Shown in pieces: positions 14,559 to 22,885 of a DNA stretch of 52,541 nt. The notes under the pieces were generated by a model. The model had not been told where the DNA came from, ran no database searches, and worked only from the letters and a program-made list of their open reading frames with translations. A program made the translations under genes and the position numbers. The stretch's first letter is position 1. Every line of letters starts with the position of its first letter. This DNA is from a virus, in the IMG/VR virus record IMGVR_UViG_3300031884_000031, positions 1 through 52,541 of that record; one strand, 5' to 3'.

Positions 14559-15919
14559 TGGCTAAATTTACTATCCGTGCAGTAAAACCTATTACTAACG
14601 AAGAATACACATTTGTGTATGATAATCTAACATCTGAAATATTTGACAGCACTGGCACTAGATTAGAGTTTAAATCAACAGAAACAATCAACTACGGTAC
14701 AGTTTTTGCTACTAGTCAATCAACCCCAGCTGGTAAATCACATGATATTACCTCACTTAAAATACAACTAGGATTGAGTTGCAATTACGAATGTGTATAT
14801 TGTAGCCAACGGTTCGTGCCTAAGGCAGATGAAACCAACAAAGATGATGTCGGCCCATTCTTAGCTGAATTGCCTACATGGTTCAATGGTGGTGATGGTA
14901 CAGGAATTAAAGTTGAATTTTGGGGAGGTGAGCCATTTGTCTATTGGAAAACACTTAAACCCTTGGCAGAAGGCATACGTAATTTATACCCAAACATTAA
15001 ATTTGGCATAGTAACCAATGGTACTCTATTAGATCTAGAAAAGAATCAATGGCTAGATGATCTAGGATTTAGTGTAGGTATTAGCCACGACGGCCCTGGA
15101 TACCATGCTCGCGGATTAGATCCGTTTGATAATCCAGAACAGTTTGCTATGATCATGGACTTGTGGAATAGATTAAATCCTAGTCGCCGCATAAGTTTCA
15201 ATGCAATGGTTCATAAAAATAATTCAAGTAGAGCGGCGATTGTTGATTGGTTTAAAGATCGCCTGGGAGTTGAAGTACCAATGGGCGAAGGTGCTTTTAT
15301 TGATCCCTATGACGAGGGTGGTGCTAGTCTATGTATGACAGACCCAGCAGAACATGTTGCTTATAGAGTCAATAGTTTTAAAGAATTACGTAACAACCAA
15401 GGTACAAATTTGGATGTAGTACGTAGAAGAATCAGTGATTTTATTCGAAGTATAGTAACACAACGCCCAGGCACAGCACTAGGGCAAAAATGCGGCATGG
15501 ATAAACCTGATCAACTAGCAGTAGACTTAACAGGTAATGTGCTGACCTGTCAAAATGTGTCAGCAGTGGCCACAAGCTTCAATGGTGCTAGTCACCAAAT
15601 TGGACACGTTAAAGATTTTGACAATATCAAACTCAAATCATCAACACATTGGAGTCACAGAGCTGAATGCCCTAACTGCCCGGTACTACAGATCTGTCAA
15701 GGTAGTTGTATGTTCCTAGAAGGTGACATGTGGAACCTAGCCTGTGACAATGCCTACAGTGATAATATTCCTTTCTTTATGGCCGCCTGGGAAATACTCA
15801 CAGGCACAATTCCCTACTATATCGATGGGCCACAAGCAGAAGCACGCAAAGACATTATTGGTACTGTTAACGGAATCCCCGCTAAAAGAACTAAAATAAT
15901 CCCTATAATCGCTGAATAA
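14558..15919 (+). CDS. Radical SAM/SPASM peptide-maturase-like enzyme (453 aa)
   Basis: Likely a radical S-adenosylmethionine enzyme modifying a peptide or protein. The radical SAM cluster motif C75-x3-C79-x2-C82 (S-C-N-Y-E-C-V-Y-C) is intact, and the SAM-binding G-G-E-P lies at 123-126. A full SPASM auxiliary-cluster pattern follows: C312-x13-G-x4-C331, then C371-x2-C374-x5-C380-x3-C384 and a final C396. SPASM proteins include sulfatase maturases, PqqE, quinohemoprotein maturases and thioether-forming RiPP enzymes. Start codon overlaps the oxygenase stop (TAATG). Its closest plausible substrates are the three Cys-Asn tailed proteins 1.4-2.4 kb upstream on the same strand. The substrate and the bond formed are inference. 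Such an enzyme in a phage fibre locus is unusual. Confidence 0.9.
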   Translation: MAKFTIRAVKPITNEEYTFVYDNLTSEIFDSTGTRLEFKSTETINYGTVFATSQSTPAGKSHDITSLKIQLGLSCNYECVYCSQRFVPKADETNKDDVGPFLAELPTWFNGGDGTGIKVEFWGGEPFVYWKTLKPLAEGIRNLYPNIKFGIVTNGTLLDLEKNQWLDDLGFSVGISHDGPGYHARGLDPFDNPEQFAMIMDLWNRLNPSRRISFNAMVHKNNSSRAAIVDWFKDRLGVEVPMGEGAFIDPYDEGGASLCMTDPAEHVAYRVNSFKELRNNQGTNLDVVRRRISDFIRSIVTQRPGTALGQKCGMDKPDQLAVDLTGNVLTCQNVSAVATSFNGASHQIGHVKDFDNIKLKSSTHWSHRAECPNCPVLQICQGSCMFLEGDMWNLACDNAYSDNIPFFMAAWEILTGTIPYYIDGPQAEARKDIIGTVNGIPAKRTKIIPIIAE

Positions 15920-15935
15920 TTTTTTCAGTTATCCG

Positions 15936-15943
15936 CATAAATA
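15936..15943 (+). promoter_or_regulatory. Late promoter box CATAAATA
   Basis: C variant at position 1 of the late box, just after the stop of the radical SAM gene and 89 bases before the giant fibre start. Confidence 0.65.
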
Positions 15944-16032
15944 CTACTAAACACACATCTAGCCAAGGGGAATATGGAACCGCAGGCTGTAACAATAGTG
16001 TAAAATTATTATTGCGGAGCTAAGTCCATAAC
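15944..16032 (+). promoter_or_regulatory. Long structured 5' leader of the giant fibre gene
   Basis: An 89-base leader follows the late box. It contains an extended imperfect hairpin: CCGCA pairs with TGCGG at the base, and AACAATA can pair with TATTATT further in. GCGGAG sits at the 3' foot of the hairpin and may be the ribosome site or be masked by the stem. It resembles the leader at 1694-1771 in length and position but not in sequence. Confidence 0.4.
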
Positions 16033-19000
16033 ATGGCAAATCTAACCAGAATTCTTAATAATCAGATTACTAATAGTACCATTATTGCTAGTCAGAAAAT
16101 TGCAGCAGGTACTATTGTAGGTAGTCTGTTTGCTAGTAACGTTACAGTCCCAGGTGACTTGTTGATTACAGGTAACTTGTTTGTCTTAGGTAACAGTGTA
16201 CAAACAACTATTGCATCAACTAACACCTACGTTAATGATCCCCTACTTACTCTAAACAACGGTTTTACTGGTACTAACACCTATGATGAAGGGTTAATAT
16301 TTAACCGCGGATCTAGTACTAACCAAGCATTTATTTGGAGTGAAACCTATAAAGAATTCCGTGTGGTTAGCACAACAGAAACTGGTACTACCTACGGTAA
16401 TATCAATGCTACTGGTCTAGCAAACTTATCAGTCGGCAGTTTTGTTGCTACTGGTATTGGTAATATTTCTACACTTTATTCAGCAACTGCTACAATCTTA
16501 AATGCATATCATACAACATTAAATGTAACTGGTAACGTATTGCTTGGGCTAACACAGGCTGCGGCTATCAATGCTACACCAATTGGTAACATAACACAAG
16601 CTTCAGGTCAATTTACGACCTTATCAGCAACAGCAAGTTTCTATGCAAATGCTGGTACACCAAGCACATCGACATCAACAGGAGCCGCAGTAGTAATTGG
16701 CGGGGTAGGGGTTGCAGGTAACATCTACGCTAACAGCATTTATCTAAGTGCTGGTTCTGTATCTTCAGGTGTATATGCTGGCGCATACACAGATGGTATT
16801 GTATTAGATTACCAAACAGGCATGGGTCGTATTAGTGTTGGCTCTAATGACGGTATTACACTATATAATAACACAGACACAACCAGAGTTGCACTAGTAA
16901 CAGTTGGGTCTAACGGTAACCTAACAGCAATATCTATCAATGCTACACCAATCGGTAATGTAACACCAAGCACAGGTGTATTTACAGTATTAAGTGCTAA
17001 TCAAAACTTATGGGCTAACGCAAGTATAGCAACTACCGCACAAGGTATTGGCGCAGTTGTAGTACCAAACGGGGGTATTAGTGTTGCAGGCGCAGCAAAC
17101 ATTGCTCTAGGTACAACAATTGGTGGTGCAACACAAATTAACAACACATTAGGTGTTGGTGGCGTAACTTCAATTACTAATACCACAAATGCGACCGGAG
17201 CATCAACTGGTGCATTACAAGTAGCAGGCGGCGCTAGTTTCTCACAAGATGTATGGATTGGTGGCAACTTATTTGTTAGCAATATTATAGGGGTTCAAGC
17301 TAACATTATTACAGTAACAGACCCGTTACTATACCTAAGAAATTCTAATGTAAGTGTATACAATTATGATATTGGTTTCTACAGTGCGTTTACTGGCACA
17401 GGTCTAGGTACAATTAATCAATATCAACACACCGCTGTTTTCCGTAATCCTTTAAATAACACATGGAATTTTGTAAGTAACCTTGCAGAACCTAGTGCAA
17501 GTTACATTACTATTGACAGTACTACTGTCTACGATCCAATTAAAGCTGGTAACTTGCAATTAACAGTTACTACAGACAGTATAAATGCAACTACTGGTGC
17601 GCTGATTGTAGCTGGTGGTGCTGGTATTGGTGGTAACATATTCCAGACTGGTGCATACCATGATTCAAGTTCTAGCAACTTTATCCATATGCCAACGCCA
17701 ACTACGGCTAACAACTTTGCAAGTGCTACAACAATATTCTATGGTGCACCTACTGGCGACTTTGTTATTCGTAACCAAAATATCAGTACAGTACAAACAG
17801 GCACAGTAAACCTACTCAATGCCAATGTTACAACACTAAACTTTGCTGGAGCCGCAACCACAATCAGCGTAGGCGCTGCAACAGGTACAACAACATTTAA
17901 CTCAGCTACCAATGGCGCTACTTATAGAGCAGGTGCTGTGGTAATCAGTGGTGGTGTTGGTGTAAACGGTAACTTAAATTTATCTAGAAGTAATTACATA
18001 ACACTCGGTGCTGACCTAAACAGTAATATTGTTTATCCAGAAAACTCAGTACAGGTAACAACAACTTCTAACGCAAGTTCTAGAATCAGTATTCAAAATA
18101 CTAATACAGGACTGTTAGCAACTAGTGAATTTAATGTAATATCTAGCAATGGTTCTAACACGTCAGCTTACATGTCAGTTGGTATCACTGGTCAAAATTA
18201 CCAATCAGCCTCTGCACCAATACTTAAACCTCAAGACGGGTATACATACACTTCAACTGGTAATTTAATATTAGCTAGTGCGAAAGACATATTAATGTCT
18301 GCAGGCGGATTAACGGCTATTGACATTATTGTTAGCAATGCAAACGGTAATGTTGGTGTACAAAATTCAACAGCGGCAACATCGAGTACTACCGGTGCAT
18401 TAACATCGGTTGGTGGTATTAGTACACAGGCTAACTTATACACAGGCACAGGGGCAACAATCAATACTAATAATGGTATTGAAGGATTTACTGTTAAGAG
18501 CAGTAAATCAGGTAACGTGGCTATATTTGCTAACGTTGCCACACAAAATGGTGCCGCAACAGAATCAGTGATTATTGGTGGCGGCAACTTAGCTGTACAA
18601 CCTGGGGTACTATTAAAAGTCAGTGGCGTAACATCAATGATGGTACCGGTTGGTCCTACATCAGCACGCCCAAGTAGCATATTAGGTGCAGGATATGATG
18701 CACAGGGTATGATACGTTTTAATACTACTAGCACCTTGTTAGAGTATTATGATGGTACACAATGGCAGGCTGCAGGTAGTGCGTTTACTGTTATTAGCGA
18801 TCGCCAATTCCAAGGTAATGTACCGGCAGGCTACGGTAACGTTGACGGCACTAACACAACATTTACTATCCAAAGTAATTCAACCACAGCAGGTACACTG
18901 GTAAGCATCAACGGTGTGATGCAGTTCCCAGTACTGGCCTACAGTGTTAGTGGTACAACACTGACATTTACAGAACCGCCAGCACCAACAGATATTATTG

Positions 19001-19491
19001 ACGTTCGTGTGTTGACAACAACTACATCGGTTACTACTATTTCTAGTGCCAATGGTCTGAATCAATTAATTGCTGACACCACAGGTGTGAGCTTATGGTC
19101 TGGTACTAGTGCAACTACGGAACGTATATTAGTTGACCCAGTGGGCAATTTTAACATCTTAACTGGTAGTAAAATTACCTACACACAAACACCAACTAAT
19201 ATACCAACTACAGCTACTCCTGTACTAATTGACAGTTGGAGTCAAACAGCTTATACTAGTGCAACATATGAAGCACAAGCTAAAGTTGGCTCAACTAATA
19301 TGGAAGTCTATAATGTTAAAGCATTAACAGATGGTGCTGGTAATGCGTTTGTGTCGGTGTACGGAGTAATCAATAACGGTACAACATTTGGTACATTTAG
19401 TGCCAACGTTGGTGGCGGTAATGTAAATGTCTACTACACATCATCAATAGCACAGGCCAATGTTAAAGCATTTGGTACTTACATAGTATAA
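16033..19491 (+). CDS. Giant modular tail fibre (1152 aa)
   Basis: Largest protein in the window. The N-terminus (I-T-G-N-L-F-V-L-G-N-S, then L-L-T-L-N-N-G-F-T-G and G-L-I-F-N-R-G) matches a module in 2301. The shaft carries at least six copies of a T-G-A-x-x-V-x-G-G-x-G-x-x-G-N repeat near residues 215-640 and 775-785, some with a second repeat, I-N-A-T-P-I-G-N. Near residues 885-1010 comes the module G-M-I-R-F-N-T-T..L-E-Y-Y-D-G-T-Q-W plus its beta companion, shared with 3226 and 6598. The C-terminal domain (about 1030-1152) has no recognisable fold. It lies in its own late unit with a long leader, followed closely by the glycosyltransferase-like gene. Probably the main long fibre or receptor-binding protein. 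Confidence 0.75.
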   Translation: MANLTRILNNQITNSTIIASQKIAAGTIVGSLFASNVTVPGDLLITGNLFVLGNSVQTTIASTNTYVNDPLLTLNNGFTGTNTYDEGLIFNRGSSTNQAFIWSETYKEFRVVSTTETGTTYGNINATGLANLSVGSFVATGIGNISTLYSATATILNAYHTTLNVTGNVLLGLTQAAAINATPIGNITQASGQFTTLSATASFYANAGTPSTSTSTGAAVVIGGVGVAGNIYANSIYLSAGSVSSGVYAGAYTDGIVLDYQTGMGRISVGSNDGITLYNNTDTTRVALVTVGSNGNLTAISINATPIGNVTPSTGVFTVLSANQNLWANASIATTAQGIGAVVVPNGGISVAGAANIALGTTIGGATQINNTLGVGGVTSITNTTNATGASTGALQVAGGASFSQDVWIGGNLFVSNIIGVQANIITVTDPLLYLRNSNVSVYNYDIGFYSAFTGTGLGTINQYQHTAVFRNPLNNTWNFVSNLAEPSASYITIDSTTVYDPIKAGNLQLTVTTDSINATTGALIVAGGAGIGGNIFQTGAYHDSSSSNFIHMPTPTTANNFASATTIFYGAPTGDFVIRNQNISTVQTGTVNLLNANVTTLNFAGAATTISVGAATGTTTFNSATNGATYRAGAVVISGGVGVNGNLNLSRSNYITLGADLNSNIVYPENSVQVTTTSNASSRISIQNTNTGLLATSEFNVISSNGSNTSAYMSVGITGQNYQSASAPILKPQDGYTYTSTGNLILASAKDILMSAGGLTAIDIIVSNANGNVGVQNSTAATSSTTGALTSVGGISTQANLYTGTGATINTNNGIEGFTVKSSKSGNVAIFANVATQNGAATESVIIGGGNLAVQPGVLLKVSGVTSMMVPVGPTSARPSSILGAGYDAQGMIRFNTTSTLLEYYDGTQWQAAGSAFTVISDRQFQGNVPAGYGNVDGTNTTFTIQSNSTTAGTLVSINGVMQFPVLAYSVSGTTLTFTEPPAPTDIIDVRVLTTTTSVTTISSANGLNQLIADTTGVSLWSGTSATTERILVDPVGNFNILTGSKITYTQTPTNIPTTATPVLIDSWSQTAYTSATYEAQAKVGSTNMEVYNVKALTDGAGNAFVSVYGVINNGTTFGTFSANVGGGNVNVYYTSSIAQANVKAFGTYIV

Positions 19492-19500
19492 AGGTAAAAG

Positions 19501-20238
19501 ATGTTAAACATTTCAAAAAGGTATCGCACAGATTATCAAGGCGAAGACATACTTACCGCTCGTACACACGAAGGGCACAATTGGCATGATGTCGTAGAAA
19601 CAGTGCCTAATGCCATTACTAATAGTCAGTTATCAAACCGTGCTGTAGTAATTGGCAACGGTGTTAATAGATTAGATTTTAATCTTAATAACCTAAAACA
19701 TCCTAGCGGATTATTGGGTGCAAGAACTCTGCAAACCTACGGTTGTAATGCATTGTACAGAGATTTTAGTCCTGATTTTTTAATAGTAGTAGGTGATGCT
19801 ATTATCCAAGAAATCGCCACCACAGGTCCTTATGTAAACGATAATATTGTCTATACCAGAGCACAATCTTTATTAGCTTACCCAGGAAAGTTTTACCTAA
19901 TTCCATATGACCCATATGCAGATGCAGGCACTACTGCGGCATACATTGCGGCCTTTGATGGACATAAAACTATCTATATGTTGGGGTTTGATGGACAAGA
20001 CAGTGCAGGGTGGAATAATAATGTCTATGCTGGTACTAATGGCTACGACTCAGCACAAGCCGACGTAGGACACGACAAATGGATTGGCAGTCGTGCTGCA
20101 TTATTTACAACCTACGATGAAGTTGATTTTGTTTGGGTTACACCGCGCGGAACTAATCTAGTACCAGAACTACACAAAGCCTGTCAAAACTTTAGACAAA
20201 TTAGTTTTAGAGATTTTGTAACAGAAGCTGACTTATAA
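19501..20238 (+). CDS. Possible glycosyltransferase-like (MAF/sialyltransferase-type) protein (245 aa)
   Basis: Tentative. Residues about 48-60 read A-V-V-I-G-N-G-V-N-R-L-D-F, like the I-I-G-N-G-P-S-L motif of MAF/DUF115 and GT42-type nucleotide-sugar enzymes. This is followed by Y-G-C-N-A-L-Y-R-D-F-S-P-D-F-L-I-V-V-G-D and later I-Y-M-L-G-F-D-G, both in the expected order for that fold. Length fits. It begins 9 bases after the giant fibre, so it may glycosylate that fibre or another virion protein. The cytidylyltransferase-cupin gene at 47971 could supply an activated sugar. Its end overlaps the convergent Nudix gene at TTATAA, where both stops share six bases. Confidence 0.4.
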   Translation: MLNISKRYRTDYQGEDILTARTHEGHNWHDVVETVPNAITNSQLSNRAVVIGNGVNRLDFNLNNLKHPSGLLGARTLQTYGCNALYRDFSPDFLIVVGDAIIQEIATTGPYVNDNIVYTRAQSLLAYPGKFYLIPYDPYADAGTTAAYIAAFDGHKTIYMLGFDGQDSAGWNNNVYAGTNGYDSAQADVGHDKWIGSRAALFTTYDEVDFVWVTPRGTNLVPELHKACQNFRQISFRDFVTEADL

Positions 20239-20661
20239 GACTGATTCTAAGGTCTTGATCTTTTTACTCACAGCATCAAAATTAATAGTACGCCAAACCC
20301 CTGGATGTAAGGGCTTAGGGTGATCTTCTAACGGCACCCAACAAAATCCGCGATGCTCATGATTTAATTTTGGTGTAAATTCTTCGTCTACTGGAATTAA
20401 AAAAGTATTGTATGAAAATTTACCATTGTCGCTGGTAAATTTTTCTATAGGAATAACCTTGACATCATAGAAGTTGTAGCCTAATTCTTCACTAAGCTCT
20501 CTATATAACGATTCTAAAAGCAATTCACCTGGATCAATTTTACCGCCAGCTAGGCCCCAAGTACCTGAATACTTGTCACCGTCACGTAATAGGAATAGAT
20601 AACGACCAGTTGAAACGCTGTAGATGAATGTGCCTACACCTGCTATATGACCAAGGTCCAT
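20233..20661 (-). CDS. Nudix hydrolase (142 aa)
   Basis: Cleaves nucleoside diphosphates linked to another group. The Nudix box is complete: G-x5-E-x7-R-E-L-x-E-E-L-G at residues 40-61 (G-K-I-D-P-G-E through R-E-L-S-E-E-L-G). The fold opens with G-H-I-A-G-V-G-T-F-I-Y. The start at 20661 keeps the overlap with the gp15 gene to 19 bases. In-frame ATGs at 20700 and 20715 are possible but extend further into gp15. T4 also has a Nudix enzyme (NudE), but orthology cannot be judged. It is the last gene of the minus-strand neck operon, an odd place for a housecleaning enzyme. Confidence 0.85.
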   Translation of the reverse strand: MDLGHIAGVGTFIYSVSTGRYLFLLRDGDKYSGTWGLAGGKIDPGELLLESLYRELSEELGYNFYDVKVIPIEKFTSDNGKFSYNTFLIPVDEEFTPKLNHEHRGFCWVPLEDHPKPLHPGVWRTINFDAVSKKIKTLESVL

Positions 20662-22070
20662 AGGCCGTTTTTGTACTCGCCCTCGTAGCTTTTCACCCAT
20701 TGTTGAAGAGTCCATTTGTATTGAGTTCCTGTTGTGAGATTGCTTACATATTGTAGCGTAGTATCGTTCTGGCTGTCAAATGATACAAACCAATGACTGC
20801 CATTCCACTGTATAATATCATTGGCATTGGCTATTAGATCTTGTCCATCTGTGCCCTGCCAAAGTACAGGACCAGATCCACTAGGATTGTTAGAACTGCC
20901 AATGGCACCTAAGATTAAATATCTTGTGTTTACTGCACTTGGGTGCGTGATAGCAGTGGTTAAACTGCTACTAGTTGGATTAATAATAGCATTGATTGGT
21001 GCTAGGGTATTACCAGGTATGGTATCAACGTCAACATTAAATAACATCAATGTAGGATCAGTTGGATGATAGCTAACTGTGCCTACTACTTCTGTAATAC
21101 CATCTGGTTGTAGTAAGCGTACTTCGCTGATGCCAGGAGCAAGCACACCGTAGACATTGACAAAGTTTGCCCAATTATCAGGAGTGCCTACTTTAACTGG
21201 GGTACTGGTGATATCTTCACCACCAATGTCTCTAGGGGTTTCTATGTCCTGCATTTTTAACAATGTAAGAGTGTTGCCAATTAATAAGGTACCATAGTTC
21301 AATGGAGTGAAGTATTGGCGGTTACCTAACAGGTTATCATCGTTTAATACTGCATCACTAAGATCACCGTCGCTGTTGTGAATGCTGGCAACAATCTTTT
21401 GAATAACTCCTAACTTTTTAACTTTGGCTGGAGGAGTAATCCACACAGGTAGTTTGAATGTTAGGGTAGCAACATCAATAGGATTGTCTGTACCAATTGG
21501 CACTGATCTTGTATTCCAATTTGGACTTTCTAAATAAACAACGCTTAGGCTAGTCCAATCAATATAGTTGTCTGTTGACTGTATTTCCATAGCTGGATTG
21601 AATAAGACAATCAACTGTTCTAGTAACTGTAATTTTTGTTTGGTATTGCTGGTCCAAATATCTAACTTTAATTCTATAGTATACGGCACAGGCATACTGC
21701 GTTCAATAGTAAAGGCATTACCCTGACGATTTTCGTATTCTTGTGTGTCTTCATTGTAGTATTTTTGGCGTATGTTCATTTTGCCAACAAAAGTAGGATC
21801 CTGCACACGATCACGATCATAGGTTATGTTATTAACATACACAGTCATAGCCGGTACAGCATTTAAAGTGTTGGGTGCAGCATTGTTGGTGATAATCTGT
21901 GCTACTTGACGACTACCATCACCCCAATACACAGGCACACGTTGTAGTGTTTGGTTGCCTTGACGATCAGCACCAAATTCCACTTGAAATCCCGATACCA
22001 TACGGATAAACTGCGCTAAAAAGCGTTCTATCTGTCCGTCATAAAAAAACTGTTGATTAGCTGTAGACAT
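20643..22070 (-). CDS. 15: Tail sheath stabiliser/completion protein gp15 (475 aa)
   Basis: Caps the tail and joins it to the neck. The N-terminal 210 residues match gp15 of aquatic T4-like phages: F-F-Y-D-G-Q-I-E-R-F-L-A-Q-F-I-R, R-V-P-V-Y-W-G-D-G-S-R-Q-V, Y-D-R-D-R-V-Q-D-P-T, D-I-W-T-S-N-T and I-Q-S-T-D-N-Y-I-D-W-T-S-L. T4 gp15 has 272 residues; here a C-terminal extension of about 200 residues carries beta-rich W-N-G-S-H-W and W-V-K-S-Y-E modules. The start ATG overlaps the stop of the PhyH-like gene (TAATG), which ties the expression of the two. Confidence 0.85.
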   Translation of the reverse strand: MSTANQQFFYDGQIERFLAQFIRMVSGFQVEFGADRQGNQTLQRVPVYWGDGSRQVAQIITNNAAPNTLNAVPAMTVYVNNITYDRDRVQDPTFVGKMNIRQKYYNEDTQEYENRQGNAFTIERSMPVPYTIELKLDIWTSNTKQKLQLLEQLIVLFNPAMEIQSTDNYIDWTSLSVVYLESPNWNTRSVPIGTDNPIDVATLTFKLPVWITPPAKVKKLGVIQKIVASIHNSDGDLSDAVLNDDNLLGNRQYFTPLNYGTLLIGNTLTLLKMQDIETPRDIGGEDITSTPVKVGTPDNWANFVNVYGVLAPGISEVRLLQPDGITEVVGTVSYHPTDPTLMLFNVDVDTIPGNTLAPINAIINPTSSSLTTAITHPSAVNTRYLILGAIGSSNNPSGSGPVLWQGTDGQDLIANANDIIQWNGSHWFVSFDSQNDTTLQYVSNLTTGTQYKWTLQQWVKSYEGEYKNGLWTLVI

Positions 22071-22885
22071 TATACTGTTTCCATGTTTCTTAATTTATTC
22101 AAATGATCAACCATCTCACAGGTAGCAATTTCATCTGAATTAAAAAAATCAAATACTTTTAATATATTATTGTAATATTCTTTATCACTTTCAAAAATTT
22201 TATTTTTTAATACACTTTGATGTAGCATTCGTTTTTTAGATATTTTAAAAGAGCCTTGTGCTGTGCGGAATGACATAGCTACTCTTTTAGTTAATGCGTC
22301 TTGTGTTTTGTGTATAAGATCCCCACGCATGATCAGTAAATCCCCCTCAGCTAGTTCAGGAGAAAATTTATAATTGTCAATATTAGCAGGAAGAATCCAT
22401 TCACTATCTAATTCATCATCATATACGTTGGTGATGTTATTGTTGGGTATATATCTACACGCCCCTTTGTTGATGATATGATCAATGTATTGCGGAATGT
22501 TTTTTTGTAAAATATCAAAAGGCACTATACTCAATCCAGACAGACTAGGATTTTCTTTTATAAAAGGTATATAAAAATTTAGGTAAGTTAAACTTTGTTG
22601 CCAAGTATAATAACTACCATGCTCTTGATGGTATGGATATCCATCATTGGCAAAAGTTTCAGTGGTGATATAACTAATCCCTGATACCTGAGTGTCAATA
22701 GTAGGATCAATGCTTACTGATAAATTTAATAATCTTGGTACTAAGATTTCATATAATCTATTATTTGAACACTCTGTAGGAGTTAATTTATAAGTTTCTT
22801 GCAACAAACTATGTTCTTCTGCTGTTAAGAAATTTTTTATAATAGCATATCCGCAAGTATTGATCTTTGTAGTTAAGCTGTCCAT
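22070..22885 (-). CDS. PhyH-like 2OG-Fe(II) dioxygenase (271 aa)
   Basis: Phytanoyl-CoA dioxygenase-type fold. Iron ligands are visible as H86-Q-E88 (Y-P-Y-H-Q-E-H-G) and a distal H192 (G-D-L-I-H-K-T), with R201 to bind 2-oxoglutarate. The usual G-D-L-L-I-M-R-G-D strand precedes the distal His. Phage homologues exist but substrates are mostly unknown. It sits between the structural genes gp14 and gp15 and overlaps both by one base (TAATG on each side), so all three should be translated together. Local base composition is more AT-rich than its neighbours, suggesting later insertion into the neck operon (inference). Confidence 0.8.
   Translation of the reverse strand: MDSLTTKINTCGYAIIKNFLTAEEHSLLQETYKLTPTECSNNRLYEILVPRLLNLSVSIDPTIDTQVSGISYITTETFANDGYPYHQEHGSYYTWQQSLTYLNFYIPFIKENPSLSGLSIVPFDILQKNIPQYIDHIINKGACRYIPNNNITNVYDDELDSEWILPANIDNYKFSPELAEGDLLIMRGDLIHKTQDALTKRVAMSFRTAQGSFKISKKRMLHQSVLKNKIFESDKEYYNNILKVFDFFNSDEIATCEMVDHLNKLRNMETV

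Noticed and set aside
15944-16032. Possible tRNA in the long leader
   Set aside because: No acceptor stem with T-arm and anticodon pattern; only one imperfect hairpin.
17001-18734. Minus-strand open frames across the giant fibre (for example 18231-18734)
   Set aside because: Pro- and Val-rich shadows of the repetitive Asn/Thr-coding strand; such long antisense frames are expected from the base bias.
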